From Ipomoea triloba (Eukaryota > Streptophyta > Magnoliopsida > Solanales > Convolvulaceae): a stretch of DNA of 64,000 bases. The DNA lies in the NCBI RefSeq assembly GCF_003576645.1, contig NC_044929.1, positions 23,411,968 to 23,475,967 of the forward strand, in the 5' to 3' direction. Below, in pieces: positions 47,950-60,066 of the stretch; the stretch's first letter is position 1, and every line of letters begins with the position of its first letter. Position numbers and translations under genes: made by a program. The notes beneath the pieces are model-generated. The model saw only the letters and a program-made list of their open reading frames with translations. It was not told the origin of the DNA and made no database searches.

Positions 47950-48803
47950 TATCGGTTAGTTTATTAGTAGGTAGCGTAATTTGGATCATACGATGAGTTA
48001 CTATTTTAGTTAAGCAAGTATAGATAAATAAGTATAACGTGTCACACTTTGATTGGTGCAGATGGTCGGTTAGTAGGTTAATCTGTTAGTAAAGACATCT
48101 TCAATAATGAGCTACCCTTTCAGTTAAGCAAGTGTAGACAAATAGGCATAACATGGCATGTTGTGATTGGTGCAAATGGTCAGTTAGTCGGTGGAACAAT
48201 AATTTGGACAATATATAGTGAGATATCATTTTAGTTAAGCAAGTGTAGACAAATATGCATAACATGGCATGCTTTGATTGGTGCAGATGGTCGGTTAGTT
48301 GATTAGTCGGTAGCGTAATTTGGATCAAACGATATGAGTTATTGTTTTAGTTAAGCAAATGTAGATAAATAGGTATAATGTGACACATTTTGATTGGTGC
48401 AGATGGTCGGTTAGAAGGTTAATCAGTCAGTAAATGCATAATTGGAATCATACAATAATGAGCTATCCTTTCAGTTAAGCAAGTGTAGAAAAATAGACAT
48501 AACATGACATGCTTTGATTGGTGCAGATGGTCGGTTAGTCGGTGGACCAATTTGGACAATACAGTGAGATGTCCTTTTAGTTAAACAAGTGTAGACGAAC
48601 AGGCATAACATGACATGCTTTATTGGTGCAGATGGTGGTTAGTCAGCAGCACAATTTGGACCACACAATGAGTTGTCCTTTCAGTTAAGCAAGTGCAGAC
48701 AAATAGGCATAACATGACACGTTTTGATTGGTGCAGATGGTCGGTTAGTCAGTTAGTTGGTGACGCAATTTGGACTATACAATGAGTTATCGTTACAGTT
48801 AAG
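47950..48803. repeat. minisatellite array, about seven units of 105-123 bp
   Basis: The phrase TTAAGCAAGTGTAGA recurs at about 48011, 48124, 48236, 48351, 48474, 48579 and 48685, so the unit is 105-123 bp. Each unit continues with AAATAGGCATAACATG, then GATTGGTGCAGATGGTCGGT and a variable GTTAGTCGGT tract, then AATTTGGA and CAATGAG. Units differ by small substitutions and by the number of GTTAGTCG/GTTAGTTG subunits. No coding potential. Confidence 0.9.
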
Positions 48804-48929
48804 TGTAAGTTGCCCGTTTTCAGCTAAGCTAGTAGTCATATCCGCTAGTCAATCCCTTGATAAAAATGCAAATAAACAAGCAATGTAATTGCAATCAAAT
48901 ATGATAGTAAATTAGTGAAAAAACGACCC

Positions 48930-49075
48930 TTAGCATTGGTATAGTGATTCAGCCGTTGCACTTAAAACTCTTTTCCAGCAATAAGATGGAGTTTAAATTC
49001 CACCCCAGACATTATGGAAATGAGTTTTACCAATTTAGTTTGGGATTGGACTTCTTGTATTAAGAATAATGGTAG
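48930..49075 (+). mobile_element. SINE-like segment with A-box and B-box motifs
   Basis: TTGGTATAGTGATTCAG at about 48936-48952 resembles a pol III A box, and GGAGTTTAAATTCC at about 48988-49001 resembles a B box about 45 bases downstream, as in tRNA-derived SINEs. The 3' part (TTTACCAATTTAG, TTGTATTAAG) lacks a clear poly(A), and no target-site duplication was found. Confidence 0.4.
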
Positions 49076-49779
49076 AGTTTGATGCAGAACTTGAAGTTAT
49101 GCATGCATACTCATTTTATTTATTCATGATTCTGAGTCAATTTAATGGAGTCTAAAATATAACCGTAGAGTCACGAAACCTAGGTTATATGAAATGATAA
49201 AGGGTGGGATGGGGGAGTCCAATAAAATACCCATAACTTATAATTGAAAAATTTATATACAAAGTATTGGGCAGACAAATTCATAAACTGGGTCATTGGT
49301 GTTAATAATTTGATGTGGCATGCATAATAATTTCTCCAATAACTGAAGTACTTTTTTATAGTTCAGCTCCAGCAGTCGCAGTACCAAAGAATTGGGCGGC
49401 ATCAAGATGTAACGGGTGGGCTCAATTCCTGCCAATTTAACTGGGGACCAGAATTGGAATCCTATTTTTCACTATAAATTTATCCTCAGTTTTGTACTTC
49501 CATTAATTCATTATTTTGTTTTCTTTTTAACACACACATATACATACAAATATAATATTATGATTGATGAGAAAAATTGATAGTCACTATTTAAAAGTAT
49601 GTATTTGACAAATTTAATTCTACTTTTATGAAATAACTCATAAAACACACATAGAGATAAATCGTATTGTATAAGTTATACATTACACATGTTGGGGCTG
49701 CTAATGTACTCCCTGCCCTATTATCTAAAACTATAATTGGACCAAACATGTGCTATTACCTAACAAAATTTAGTGCTAC

Positions 49780-49820
<41 letters not shown>
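49780..49820. repeat. (TTA)n microsatellite
   Basis: About thirteen uninterrupted TTA units. Confidence 0.9.
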
Positions 49821-49823
<3 letters not shown>

Positions 49824-50400
49824 TAACTCGTACTTATTAATTTTTGTTGATATTTTTTTACGTGATATTGAAATGTAAAGTGTATTTTTCAATATTGAAA
49901 AAGAAAAGTACAAGAAATAATAAGTTGAACAATTATATATATACACAAATAATACATTCAAAATGTTAAGTATGAAGATTAAGTTATGTGGAATCCATTA
50001 ATTTTATTGCGAAATAGGTGGATATAAATAAATTAATTAATTAACTGCCAATTATTCTTACAAATTTTATGATAAAAAGGATGACCCACCCACCATTTAT
50101 TCATGACTCGTATAATACGTACCTCTCTGCTATCAACCCTAAGTCTGGCCTCAATGTGGACATGACTTGATATGATGTTTTGTGCATTGGCACCATATGT
50201 GTATAACTTGTACACCACCACAATGGTTTTCTATTTGTGGTTTAATTTGGTTATTATTACCATAAAAAAAACGAATTTGTTTGTTTATTTGTTTTTTTTT
50301 TACACTTTATAATAGGTGATTGTGTTTACTTCAATTATATATTTCCCTTCTCCTGACCTATATATGCTAGGTCCGCTTTGAATAGCCTCATAGCCTTTCA

Positions 50401-50660
50401 CCTTTATCAAGCATTATATAATTCTTTTTCGTCACCCATCGAATTCTTAACAAGAGGTCGATAACAACATTTCACCTTTATCAAGCACTATGTAATTCTT
50501 TTCCGTCACTCATCGAGTTCTTAACCAGAATAGTCTTATACCTTTATCAAGCACCATGTAATTATTTTCCGTCACTCATCGAGTTCTTAATTATAACAAC
50601 CTTTCACCTTTATCAAATACCATGTAATTCTTTTTCGTCACCCATTGAATTCTTTAACAA
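50401..50660. repeat. tandem repeat, four units of 66-74 bp
   Basis: The phrase CCTTTATCAAGCACCATGTA (with variants) starts at 50401, 50475, 50541 and 50607. Each unit continues ATTCTTTTCCGTCACTCATC, GAGTTCTTAAC. Units are diverged by roughly 10-15 percent by eye. Confidence 0.88.
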
Positions 50661-51541
50661 GAACACCAATAAAGTGTATGGAATGTGTTTGAAAACCTTA
50701 ACGTTATGGTGTGAAATATATTTAAAATAACAGATAATATAGGAGAGAGGGCAGCTAGGAATTATTAGGATGAATGTATAGGTGTAGTGGTCCAGCTGGC
50801 ATGGTGATGAAGTTTGAATGAAGTGATTAAGGCAGCATGTGATGTGAGGCTATGCCCAGGCCACTTTAACAAATACTTACAACAGGAAGGGAGTTGCATA
50901 TATAATTATTAATACCCTTAGCTTTTTAAAATTTGAATATAAATAATGACAGAAAAAAAAAGAAAAAAAAAAAAGAAGATGATACGGCACAGAGATTATT
51001 GAGATATATAATACGTGGAAAAGGGTGGCATGATTAATCAAGTGAAGTGGCCTGGAGGGTGGACCTAAATTTCAAAATAAATAAAGAAATAAAAGTGGTA
51101 TTTGTTTAGTTAATCCCATTCTGTGGACATGTTGGAATCCGAAGAGGCATATTGCGATGTACTATGCCATTAAACATATTCTTATTATCATCAAATTACT
51201 GTTACTCAGATAAGGTTGTATTGTTTAGTTTAAACCCCTGTACTGGATTTAAGTTTGGGGATCGAGCTGAATGGGCAGAATCTTGGGAGTATATACTTAA
51301 TTGCAATGCATCTGTTCTTATTATTATATTATTTAATTTTGATATTGACGGATAGGTTCAAATTCATTAAAAAAAAAACAACGAATTATAAGTTTGGTTC
51401 TTTTTCACGTAATTTTCATTTAATAAAAATCAGTATGTATGATATGTGTTTTACTTTATAAGAATACACTTATAAGTTATTATGTTTTGATGATAATCGG
51501 TTTCAAAATGCCTACACATTAACCACAACAGGCTAAGCTAG
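50661..51541. other. intergenic stretch, AT-rich
   Basis: No gene or clear repeat besides A-rich runs at about 50947-50975. Confidence 0.55.
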
Positions 51542-51714
51542 CAATAACTTCTTAATTTTTTTTTTTTTTGAATACTACTAACTCTATTAGAATGCAGTAT
51601 CTGTTCATAACTACTTTCTCAACCTATTGAAGCACAAGAGAAGTATTGCAGTATAAAGGCAAGGGTTTGATGCCACTAGACCACAAGGTCCTTGGCCAAT
51701 AACTTCTTAATTTT
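51542..51714 (-). mobile_element. tRNA-derived SINE, copy 2, with 18 bp TSD
   Basis: Element 51560-51696 on the minus strand, flanked by a perfect 18 bp duplication (caataacttcttaatttt) at 51542-51559 and 51697-51714. Read on the minus strand it begins GCCAAGGACCTTGTGG, has the A-box-like TGGTCTAGTGG, and ends TTAGTAGTATTC plus A's. It aligns with copy 1 (37563-37687) over its whole length; the central segment is the most different. Confidence 0.9.
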
Positions 51715-53402
51715 GTTACCCATACATTAATTATTGCAATAATGATAATAATAACAACTATTATTACACTAAAACTGGTAGAATGGAAAGAATTGCAATA
51801 ATAATAATGTGAATGCAAGCTAGGAGGGTAGGGTAGGAAAGGAATGGAATGCAGGAGAATGAGGGCAAGAAAGTCAAACATAAAATTTGGAGGTATTTGT
51901 GTAATTGGTAACGCCAGCGGTGTTGTGTGCTGAATTGCTGATCAAGCTTGCTTCTTGCATTGGAGGATTCAATTGCTTTGACCGCAAGATACATTCACAC
52001 ACACACACACAAGACACAACACTCATATATAGCTGTTGATGATGCACATTATTAATTAATGTATCATATGATTCATGCCAACTTCAACATATATACACAT
52101 ACTCACATACTACTTTTATGGTATAGTAATAGTATACTGCATATATATAGAGGAGAAACAAATAAAAAATGAAGAAGAAAAATATTTACATGGTCCAATT
52201 GTTGTTTATGTTCAATAGAACAAAGAAGATTTTTTATTTATTGTGATAATAATACATCTAAAGCTATCAACATCATATTTATAGACTATCATAATTGTAC
52301 ATTTACAAATTAAAATTACCCATGTACAATACTGTGGAAATGGTGACCTCGCACTCTAAACCCACTCACACAAACCCAATTTGGATTCAAACTACAAAGA
52401 TAAATACTATCACTCCATTATATACTCTAGACATTTATCACCTTCTAACAGTATACGAGACATATACAACACACACACACACATATATATATAGGCTAGT
52501 GTTCCCGTGAGTCCACCCTTCTCCATGAGTCCGTGTGGACAGATTTGGACAATTGAATACTTGAGATCAATGGTTTAGATTTGGCCAACTGTGCAACTAT
52601 TGACTTCACTCGCAGTCCGCATTGCACAGCTAACAATATCTAAGCCATTGATCTCAAGCATTCAATGGTCTATATCCGTCCAAACAAACTCATATAACAT
52701 GATGGATTAATTTAATCACTGGTCTCTGACTCTATGCCATGCATGTATGTAAGAAGCCCACTTGATTAACATATGTTTTTTGGGCTTCTAATAAATGTTA
52801 GTTGAGCCCAAATTCCTTCCTGCCACACACTGCATGCCCTTAAACCTTACGGCTCGTTGCATGTGGATTCTTGTAAGCATCCAATGTGTACTTTCAGGTC
52901 CTTCACTAACTCTATTTTGGACTAGTTTTATTATTATTATTATTATTATTATTATAACTAAATCGACCTTATTGGGTCACATGATAATTCCCATCTCTAA
53001 CTCAATAGTTGTAGACATAAGACAATTGATAAAATTCAAATTAGAATAACATAGTGGGAAAAACGGATGGCGGGTACCGAAAAAAGAAAAAAAGAAGAAG
53101 CTTTTCCTGATTTGTTGAATGCATGGATTCCTTTGAATTTGGTGGATGTAATTACAATTACACAAAGAAAACAAGAAACACCACACACTGCACACTCAAA
53201 CTAAATGAACATTCAATTCAGAACAAACTTGGTTATATATATTATACAGTACACTGCAACGACATTAGAAATGACGACGACAGTAGTGATCGATGAGTTT
53301 GAATTGATAAACGACATTAACGACGACTAATTAACGTACACATACACTGATTAACATTCATTATATTCCAGCATACAATGCAAGCTGATCGAACTGAAAT
53401 TA
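51715..53402. other. intergenic stretch before the DUF4228 gene
   Basis: Contains CA/TA microsatellites (about 51990-52010 and 52470-52490), the foldback element at 52530-52686 and a (TTA)n run at about 52929-52955. The right end is the presumed 3' UTR of the DUF4228 gene. Confidence 0.55.
52530..52686. mobile_element. foldback (long inverted repeat) element
   Basis: Left arm GTGTGGACAGATTTGGAC.. ATTGAATACTTGAGATCAAT GGTTTAGAT (about 52532-52580) is repeated inverted at 52636-52686 (ATCTAAGCCATTGATCTCAA, GCATTCAATGG, ATCCGTCCAAAC). An inner pair, CTGTGCAA and TTGCACAG, extends the stem. Arms are about 50 bases with a few mismatches. A non-autonomous DNA transposon of foldback type is likely; a hairpin small-RNA precursor is possible. 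Confidence 0.7.
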
Positions 53403-54035
53403 CTAAAACAACCAATGACGCACTTTGGTTTTGATGTTTTTCTCCTTAATGGTGTCTAAATTGGGCTTCCATCCTTTCCCTGATAATTGCCTACTCATCA
53501 TCATGTTCAAATACTCCGGCCTTCCCTCCACTATTTCACTGAAATAATCCGGTTTGGACCCCTCTTCTTCTTCTTCTTCTTCATTTTCTCCCAAGTAACG
53601 GATCCCAATATTCCTTTTAGCATTCAGAACAACGCCGCCGCCGGAAGAAGACGCCGGACACATCCGCGCAAACAGCGGAACAAACCCGGTGTAGTGACAC
53701 AAAACCGAGGACGACGAAGACAACAGCTTCGTTTTCAAAACAGCGTCGGTTTTCCCCAGAAGCTGTCGGGCTTCCTCCTTGGACAACGCGGCCGGCTTGC
53801 CGCGCCGTATTGGAAGCATGAGGTATACCTTGTTCATCTCCAGCTTCCTGTCGGCCGGCAAAGGAGCCGCCTTTTTCCCCTCAGCCACCGCCTGAAACTC
53901 CACCACCACCTGCTGCGGATGCTCCAGCATCATCTCCGCCGCAGTTAACGGCTCCACATACTCGCAAACCCTCCCGTCTGCAAGAATCACCTTCACTTTT
54001 CCGGCGCCACCGTGCGCCGCCATAGAATTGCCCAT
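53403..54035 (-). CDS. DUF4228/PADRE-domain protein
   Basis: Single exon, 210 residues. The protein starts MGNSMAAH, an N-myristoylation-type terminus, followed by the family's first strand KVKVILADGRVCEYVEPLTA AEMM (written in two parts), then HPQQVVVEF, RKLEMNKVYLMLPIRRG and KEEARQLLGK. The C-terminal half holds a glutamate run (EEEEEEEG) and ends with FSEIVEGRPEYLNMMMSRQLSGKGWKP-like sequence (cut here for length), which is also a family feature. PADRE genes are plant-specific, often induced by pathogens and abiotic stress, and of unknown biochemical activity. The CG-rich codon use contrasts with the AT-rich surroundings. A TATA-like run lies 75 bases upstream. Confidence 0.93.
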   Translation of the reverse strand: MGNSMAAHGGAGKVKVILADGRVCEYVEPLTAAEMMLEHPQQVVVEFQAVAEGKKAAPLPADRKLEMNKVYLMLPIRRGKPAALSKEEARQLLGKTDAVLKTKLLSSSSSVLCHYTGFVPLFARMCPASSSGGGVVLNAKRNIGIRYLGENEEEEEEEGSKPDYFSEIVEGRPEYLNMMMSRQLSGKGWKPNLDTIKEKNIKTKVRHWLF

Positions 54036-55361
54036 TGGGATCGAATCGATGGAATTTGAAGAAAATAGTTTGAATTCAAATCTTTAAAATCCTATGCGTT
54101 TTCTAGTCTTATATATATTTATTAAGATATGTGAAGGGCGGGCGGGGAGGAAGGAGTTTGTTAAACCGCTCCATCTTGTGATCATACATATTGGTGGACT
54201 TGGTATCAACTGCTGTCTGCTGATAAGAGAATGTCAAAACCATTGACTAGACCTGCTCCATCCACTATATTATGCAACCTTAGCTTTGGCCTTGGATTTA
54301 GCAGAAAATGACTTCTTACTTGTAAGTTGTAACCTACATACAATATAAATAATCCATTTCATACTCGACAACATTAGTATGGAAATTTGATCCATTTGAA
54401 ACTCGGCAGTTCTAGTGTGGAGTTTATGCCTAAAGTGGAAAGATTCCTTATGTGCTGAGCTCCTAAGTTATTGCATTTACTTCCTCCCACATGCCTAAAG
54501 TGAGAGGCTTTGGAGATTCAATTTTTTAAAAGAAGAGAATATAAATAACCCACCATGCAAACGTAGGACTGTGTCTACTTTTGCAGCTGTTTTATATTAT
54601 ATATAAACACCAGACACACAAGTGAGCAATGTCGTACGTCCTCTGTGGATATTAATTGAATTCATCAAATATTGAATTGAATTACATCTTTAATTAATTG
54701 ATGAATTGATCAAATACTAAAAAATGGTTAATTGCAAAGTAACAAACACATATATCGGGATGGGTACGTTTACAAAGTCTTACCTAACCAAGATTAAGTT
54801 ATTGGCAAGTCATGGGAGGAGGAAGCGTTCAACTATATCAACAACCATTGTTTTAGAGCAATACATACAATATCTAGCTTGTCCACATTTTAATGAACTT
54901 GTTGGCTTATGATCTCACCTTGAAAGAGACTCAACTCTGACAAATCCTTTCATGTTCCACTTAAGGATCTTGTCTACACCACTCATCCAAGGTTAGTACG
55001 TGGTTGGTAGGTGCAAAAATATTTGAAAAGAAGCCAATTCAAGGGTTAGAAAAGAAGAGTGGATTCTAGAGGGCAAGACTCAGGAGACCTGCTTGTTACA
55101 CTAACTGAAACCATAAAACAGTAAAGTTCCAATTCAAGTTTTACAAAAGCTAAATACTTCAATAAGAAATTAACAAATATTTTGGTGCCCCACCCAAACC
55201 CAATTATAACAATTTAAGTCAAGAAGAATAAACCCTAACAACAATAACAACAACTGTGATGGAGAGAAGAAAGATGAAAGACAGGAGCTGATAAAGACGG
55301 GGTATCGGTATCCGTCTTTACTCTTATCAGTTATCCTCCCATGGATATGATGTTCATACAT
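54036..55361. other. intergenic stretch: DUF4228 promoter and SAR1 3' region
   Basis: AT-rich. Besides the TATA-like run near 54110 and the presumed SAR1 3' UTR (55160-55361), nothing recognised. Confidence 0.55.
54109..54119 (-). promoter_or_regulatory. candidate TATA box of the DUF4228 gene
   Basis: AAATATATATA-type run on the minus strand, about 75 bases upstream of the start codon at 54035. Confidence 0.45.
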
Positions 55362-56982
55362 CTACTTTATATATTGAGACACCCACTTAAAGCCATCGCC
55401 ATACCCCATTTTGCGAACAATACTGCACATAAATACCTCTATAGGCCGGACACTAGAATCTGCGAGGTTCACCTTTCCCTTGCCAGTGGTAATACCAGTC
55501 AGGCCAAGGTGGTAACGCAGCTCGTCTTCTGAGGCAGCATAGGGTATGTCTATCTTGTTTCCTAATATGAGGAAGGGAACACTGGCAAGGGCCTCGTCAG
55601 AGAGTAGTGCATCTAATTCCTTCTTAGATTCTGCAAAACGTTCTTTGTCAAATGCATCCACCAAGTAAACTACAGCATCAACCTGCACAACAGCATTTCA
55701 TGCCTATATTACTCCTCCTAGAACAAGGAATTAATTAAGGTCCACAATTTTCAATGAAACATATAATAAGCACTATACTCAGCAGTAGATGTAGATGGAC
55801 TACTATTCAACAATAGAGTAGTGGTATTTCGTTTAAAGCAAAACTAAGAGATGAATTCATTTCATTACACAAATTCAAGATCGAAAACACATCAAAAGAT
55901 AAAAATTTCCAGCACACTTTGAACTCTAAAGCAAGCTGATAACTCATTCTAAGAGCAATGTGCAGATATGCTCATATGCTGCTAGGTTAATCGAGAAACT
56001 CTACATGAGTACATGAAAAATTTGTATATGCTTTTTTTAATAGAAACATAAGCAACCAAAGCCAGTGGAACAGTTCCTTAATTTACTTCACCTGTGGCAC
56101 AATTAGCATATTAGAAGAAAGCAAGATGTCAACTTTAGAGTAAGATGAGATGAAAGCTCATTGTAACTTGTAAGAACATATTTAAATGACATTCTTAGTT
56201 TCACAAAACAATTTTCAACAATAAGTGCATAAGTGGAAGAGTAAAATTCAATCCAACCACACTGAGTAAAACATTCAGAATAGAATATAAGAAAGACAAA
56301 TCCAATGTTTATCTTGTTTGCAAATTGCAAATAATATGTAAAGCATGTATTAGGGGAATAATAAACTAACATAATCAGAAACTGATACACTAGCAGCAAT
56401 AAGAGGACAGAAACAATGCTTTAAAGTAATAACAATTTGATACACTATGAGGAGTATATACCAATAGCAGCAGCTTACAACAGATCTACACAAGTGGAAT
56501 TGAACTCAATGTTTTGAGCTTACTACTAGTGGACAGTAAATATGCTGAGAACATAGTATAAGCATAACAATATTGTATAAGACCAAATCAGTAAACAATA
56601 GCAGTATAAGCAAACAGAGTGAATTGAAATTGGTACCTTGGCATAGTAGTCTTTCCAGACTCTGCGAGCGATCTGATGGCCTCCCAAGTCAAAAGCTTTG
56701 AACTTGATTTTGCCAATACTCAACTCCTCGGATGTAGGATACTGAGTGGGCTGGTGCTGAACTAATCTCTGAAAAGAAAAAGAAGAGTATTTTGAGAATC
56801 GAAGATGGAGATCCTGAAATCCCAGGTGGATTACAAGTTAGAAAAAGCAGAACCTCGTCCTTGAGCATGTGAAGAAGAGTGGTCTTGCCGGCATTGTCGA
56901 GGCCGAGGAAAAGGATCTTGGCTTCTTTCTGCCACAGACCTAGCGACGCCAAAACGCCATAGAACCAATCTAGCAAAAACAT
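55362..56982 (-). CDS. SAR1: SAR1 small GTPase (COPII coat assembly)
   Basis: Three coding exons: 56854-56982, 56637-56768, 55362-55682; 582 bases, 193 residues, exactly the family length. SAR1 is activated by SEC12 at ER exit sites, inserts its N-terminal amphipathic helix into the membrane and recruits SEC23/24 for COPII vesicles. The helix ([19 protein letters not shown]) is present, G1 is GLDNAGKTT (27-35), G3 is DLGGH (70-74) and G4 is NKID (129-132). The C-terminus FKWVSQYIK is typical. The long first coding intron boundaries are GT-AG. Everything from position 55393 rightwards recurs identically at +3,084, beyond an N gap. Confidence 0.97.
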
Positions 56983-58141
56983 CTTTTCTTCACAACCGTG
57001 GAACCCTACACAGATCTCTCTCTCTCTCTCCCTCTCTCGGGGATTTCTCCAATTTCAGCAGATGCAGAGATCTGGCTCTGCTTTTGACTGGACGGGAAGC
57101 GTTGATTTTAGTTTTTATGACTTATTTTCACGTGGTTAGGAGTAGTAGAGATCATTATATTTACAAATTTAAAAAGGAAAAAGAAAAAAAAAAAAAAAAG
57201 TAGAAGAAGACGAAAATGGCGAAAAGTTTTACCCTGTCGGTGAAATTGGCTGTCAGACAGAAAGTTCACCGAGAAGAGACAAATTCCGGCGGGCTGTGAA
57301 AATCGACGTGAGCTGGCATCGCTCATCCAGTATAATACAAAAAGTTTGACTATGACTTTGAACAGGTTGGACTAATGGACTCACGACTAAGCCCGGCCCA
57401 TTATATGTTTTTGCATCGATAGGCTAGCCATTCAGCCCGGCCCATTAATCTGAAAATATATTAAACTTTTGTTGGCTTGCTTTCATTGTTATTTGTTAGC
57501 TATTATATTACTTGCAATTGACTCTATCTATCATCACCAAAAATCAAAAGAGACTTGGGATCAGCCAAACCGATAGATGCATCTGTAGCTTAAGGCAACC
57601 AGCTGTTGTCTGTTAAGGTGGCCTCACCGCTCTTGTTGTACAGTACCAATTATAACATTGATGCTGATGTCTTTGATACTATGTTTTGTTTTTTTTTTTT
57701 TCTTTTTTTTAATGCACCTAATTCAGCACCCTAGCTTTTTCTTTAAAAAATAATTACTTGAAATTACATATATGTATATTTAGTAGATTTGATTGATTGA
57801 TTGATTCCCCCAACCTACATTGCCTGCTTTATTATTATGTATAAATATAAAATTGCAATCAAGAAGAAGCGATAATTAGATTCCTTTAATTAAATCTCTT
57901 TATATTAACTCATTCCAACCATAGATTAACCAAGCATGTCATCTCATGTCTTTTTCTTTTTTTCTTTTTTTTTTTAAAAAAGAAGATATTTTCAATAAAT
58001 CATACCAACATACTCAACATGCATGCGTGTCCCATGTATATATACCTAGTCCGCAGGCCAACATTGAATAATTCTATTGTCAGAATTTAGAAATTGAACC
58101 CTTAGTTTTACAATATAATGTGACTAGGCCAAAAAAAAAAA
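55393..58141. repeat. left copy of a 2,749 bp perfect duplication ending at the gap
   Basis: Identical by eye to 58477-61225, with a constant offset of 3,084 and no indel even in poly-T, CT and poly-A runs. It contains all of SAR1 except its last 31 bases. It ends exactly where the N run begins. Confidence 0.95.
56983..58141. other. SAR1 upstream region
   Basis: CT-rich leader at about 57016-57038, then AT-rich spacer. The same sequence recurs at 60067-61225. No gene. Confidence 0.55.
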
Positions 58142-58476
58142 NNNNNNNNNNNNNNNNNNNNNNNNNNNNNNNNNNNNNNNNNNNNNNNNNNNNNNNNNNN
58201 NNNNNNNNNNNNNNNNNNNNNNNNNNNNNNNNNNNNNNNNNNNNNNNNNNNNNNNNNNNNNNNNNNNNNNNNNNNNNNNNNNNNNNNNNNNNNNNNNNNN
58301 NNNNNNNNNNNNNNNNNNNNNNNNNNNNNNNNNNNNNNNNNNNNNNNNNNNNNNNNNNNNNNNNNNNNNNNNNNNNNNNNNNNNNNNNNNNNNNNNNNNN
58401 NNNNNNNNNNNNNNNNNNNNNNNNNNNNNNNNNNNNNNNNNNNNNNNNNNNNNNNNNNNNNNNNNNNNNNNNNNNN
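58142..58476. other. assembly gap (335 N)
   Basis: A run of N. Its left flank is a run of A and its right flank starts inside the last SAR1 exon. Confidence 1.
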
Positions 58477-60066
58477 CCATCGCCATACCCCATTTTGCGA
58501 ACAATACTGCACATAAATACCTCTATAGGCCGGACACTAGAATCTGCGAGGTTCACCTTTCCCTTGCCAGTGGTAATACCAGTCAGGCCAAGGTGGTAAC
58601 GCAGCTCGTCTTCTGAGGCAGCATAGGGTATGTCTATCTTGTTTCCTAATATGAGGAAGGGAACACTGGCAAGGGCCTCGTCAGAGAGTAGTGCATCTAA
58701 TTCCTTCTTAGATTCTGCAAAACGTTCTTTGTCAAATGCATCCACCAAGTAAACTACAGCATCAACCTGCACAACAGCATTTCATGCCTATATTACTCCT
58801 CCTAGAACAAGGAATTAATTAAGGTCCACAATTTTCAATGAAACATATAATAAGCACTATACTCAGCAGTAGATGTAGATGGACTACTATTCAACAATAG
58901 AGTAGTGGTATTTCGTTTAAAGCAAAACTAAGAGATGAATTCATTTCATTACACAAATTCAAGATCGAAAACACATCAAAAGATAAAAATTTCCAGCACA
59001 CTTTGAACTCTAAAGCAAGCTGATAACTCATTCTAAGAGCAATGTGCAGATATGCTCATATGCTGCTAGGTTAATCGAGAAACTCTACATGAGTACATGA
59101 AAAATTTGTATATGCTTTTTTTAATAGAAACATAAGCAACCAAAGCCAGTGGAACAGTTCCTTAATTTACTTCACCTGTGGCACAATTAGCATATTAGAA
59201 GAAAGCAAGATGTCAACTTTAGAGTAAGATGAGATGAAAGCTCATTGTAACTTGTAAGAACATATTTAAATGACATTCTTAGTTTCACAAAACAATTTTC
59301 AACAATAAGTGCATAAGTGGAAGAGTAAAATTCAATCCAACCACACTGAGTAAAACATTCAGAATAGAATATAAGAAAGACAAATCCAATGTTTATCTTG
59401 TTTGCAAATTGCAAATAATATGTAAAGCATGTATTAGGGGAATAATAAACTAACATAATCAGAAACTGATACACTAGCAGCAATAAGAGGACAGAAACAA
59501 TGCTTTAAAGTAATAACAATTTGATACACTATGAGGAGTATATACCAATAGCAGCAGCTTACAACAGATCTACACAAGTGGAATTGAACTCAATGTTTTG
59601 AGCTTACTACTAGTGGACAGTAAATATGCTGAGAACATAGTATAAGCATAACAATATTGTATAAGACCAAATCAGTAAACAATAGCAGTATAAGCAAACA
59701 GAGTGAATTGAAATTGGTACCTTGGCATAGTAGTCTTTCCAGACTCTGCGAGCGATCTGATGGCCTCCCAAGTCAAAAGCTTTGAACTTGATTTTGCCAA
59801 TACTCAACTCCTCGGATGTAGGATACTGAGTGGGCTGGTGCTGAACTAATCTCTGAAAAGAAAAAGAAGAGTATTTTGAGAATCGAAGATGGAGATCCTG
59901 AAATCCCAGGTGGATTACAAGTTAGAAAAAGCAGAACCTCGTCCTTGAGCATGTGAAGAAGAGTGGTCTTGCCGGCATTGTCGAGGCCGAGGAAAAGGAT
60001 CTTGGCTTCTTTCTGCCACAGACCTAGCGACGCCAAAACGCCATAGAACCAATCTAGCAAAAACAT
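58477..60066 (-). CDS. SAR1: second SAR1 copy, 3'-truncated by the gap (probable assembly duplicate)
   Basis: Exons 59938-60066, 59721-59852 and 58477-58766 (truncated) are identical to those of the copy at 55362-56982, shifted by 3,084 bases. The last ten codons and the stop are missing in the gap. Introns are identical too, which is unexpected for two real genes unless the duplication is extremely recent. Given the position of the gap, I treat it as the same gene assembled twice. Confidence 0.85.

Larger units (their letters stand above)
48804..50400. other. intergenic stretch, AT-rich
   Basis: Contains a SINE-like segment (48930-49075) and a (TTA)n microsatellite (about 49780-49820). No gene recognised. 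Confidence 0.55.

Noticed and set aside
47950..48803. CRISPR-like array
   Set aside because: Units are long and contiguous without unique spacers, and this is a plant nuclear genome; an ordinary minisatellite.
53487..53948. Plus-strand 153-residue open frame over the DUF4228 gene
   Set aside because: Antisense shadow; the minus-strand frame has clear family motifs.
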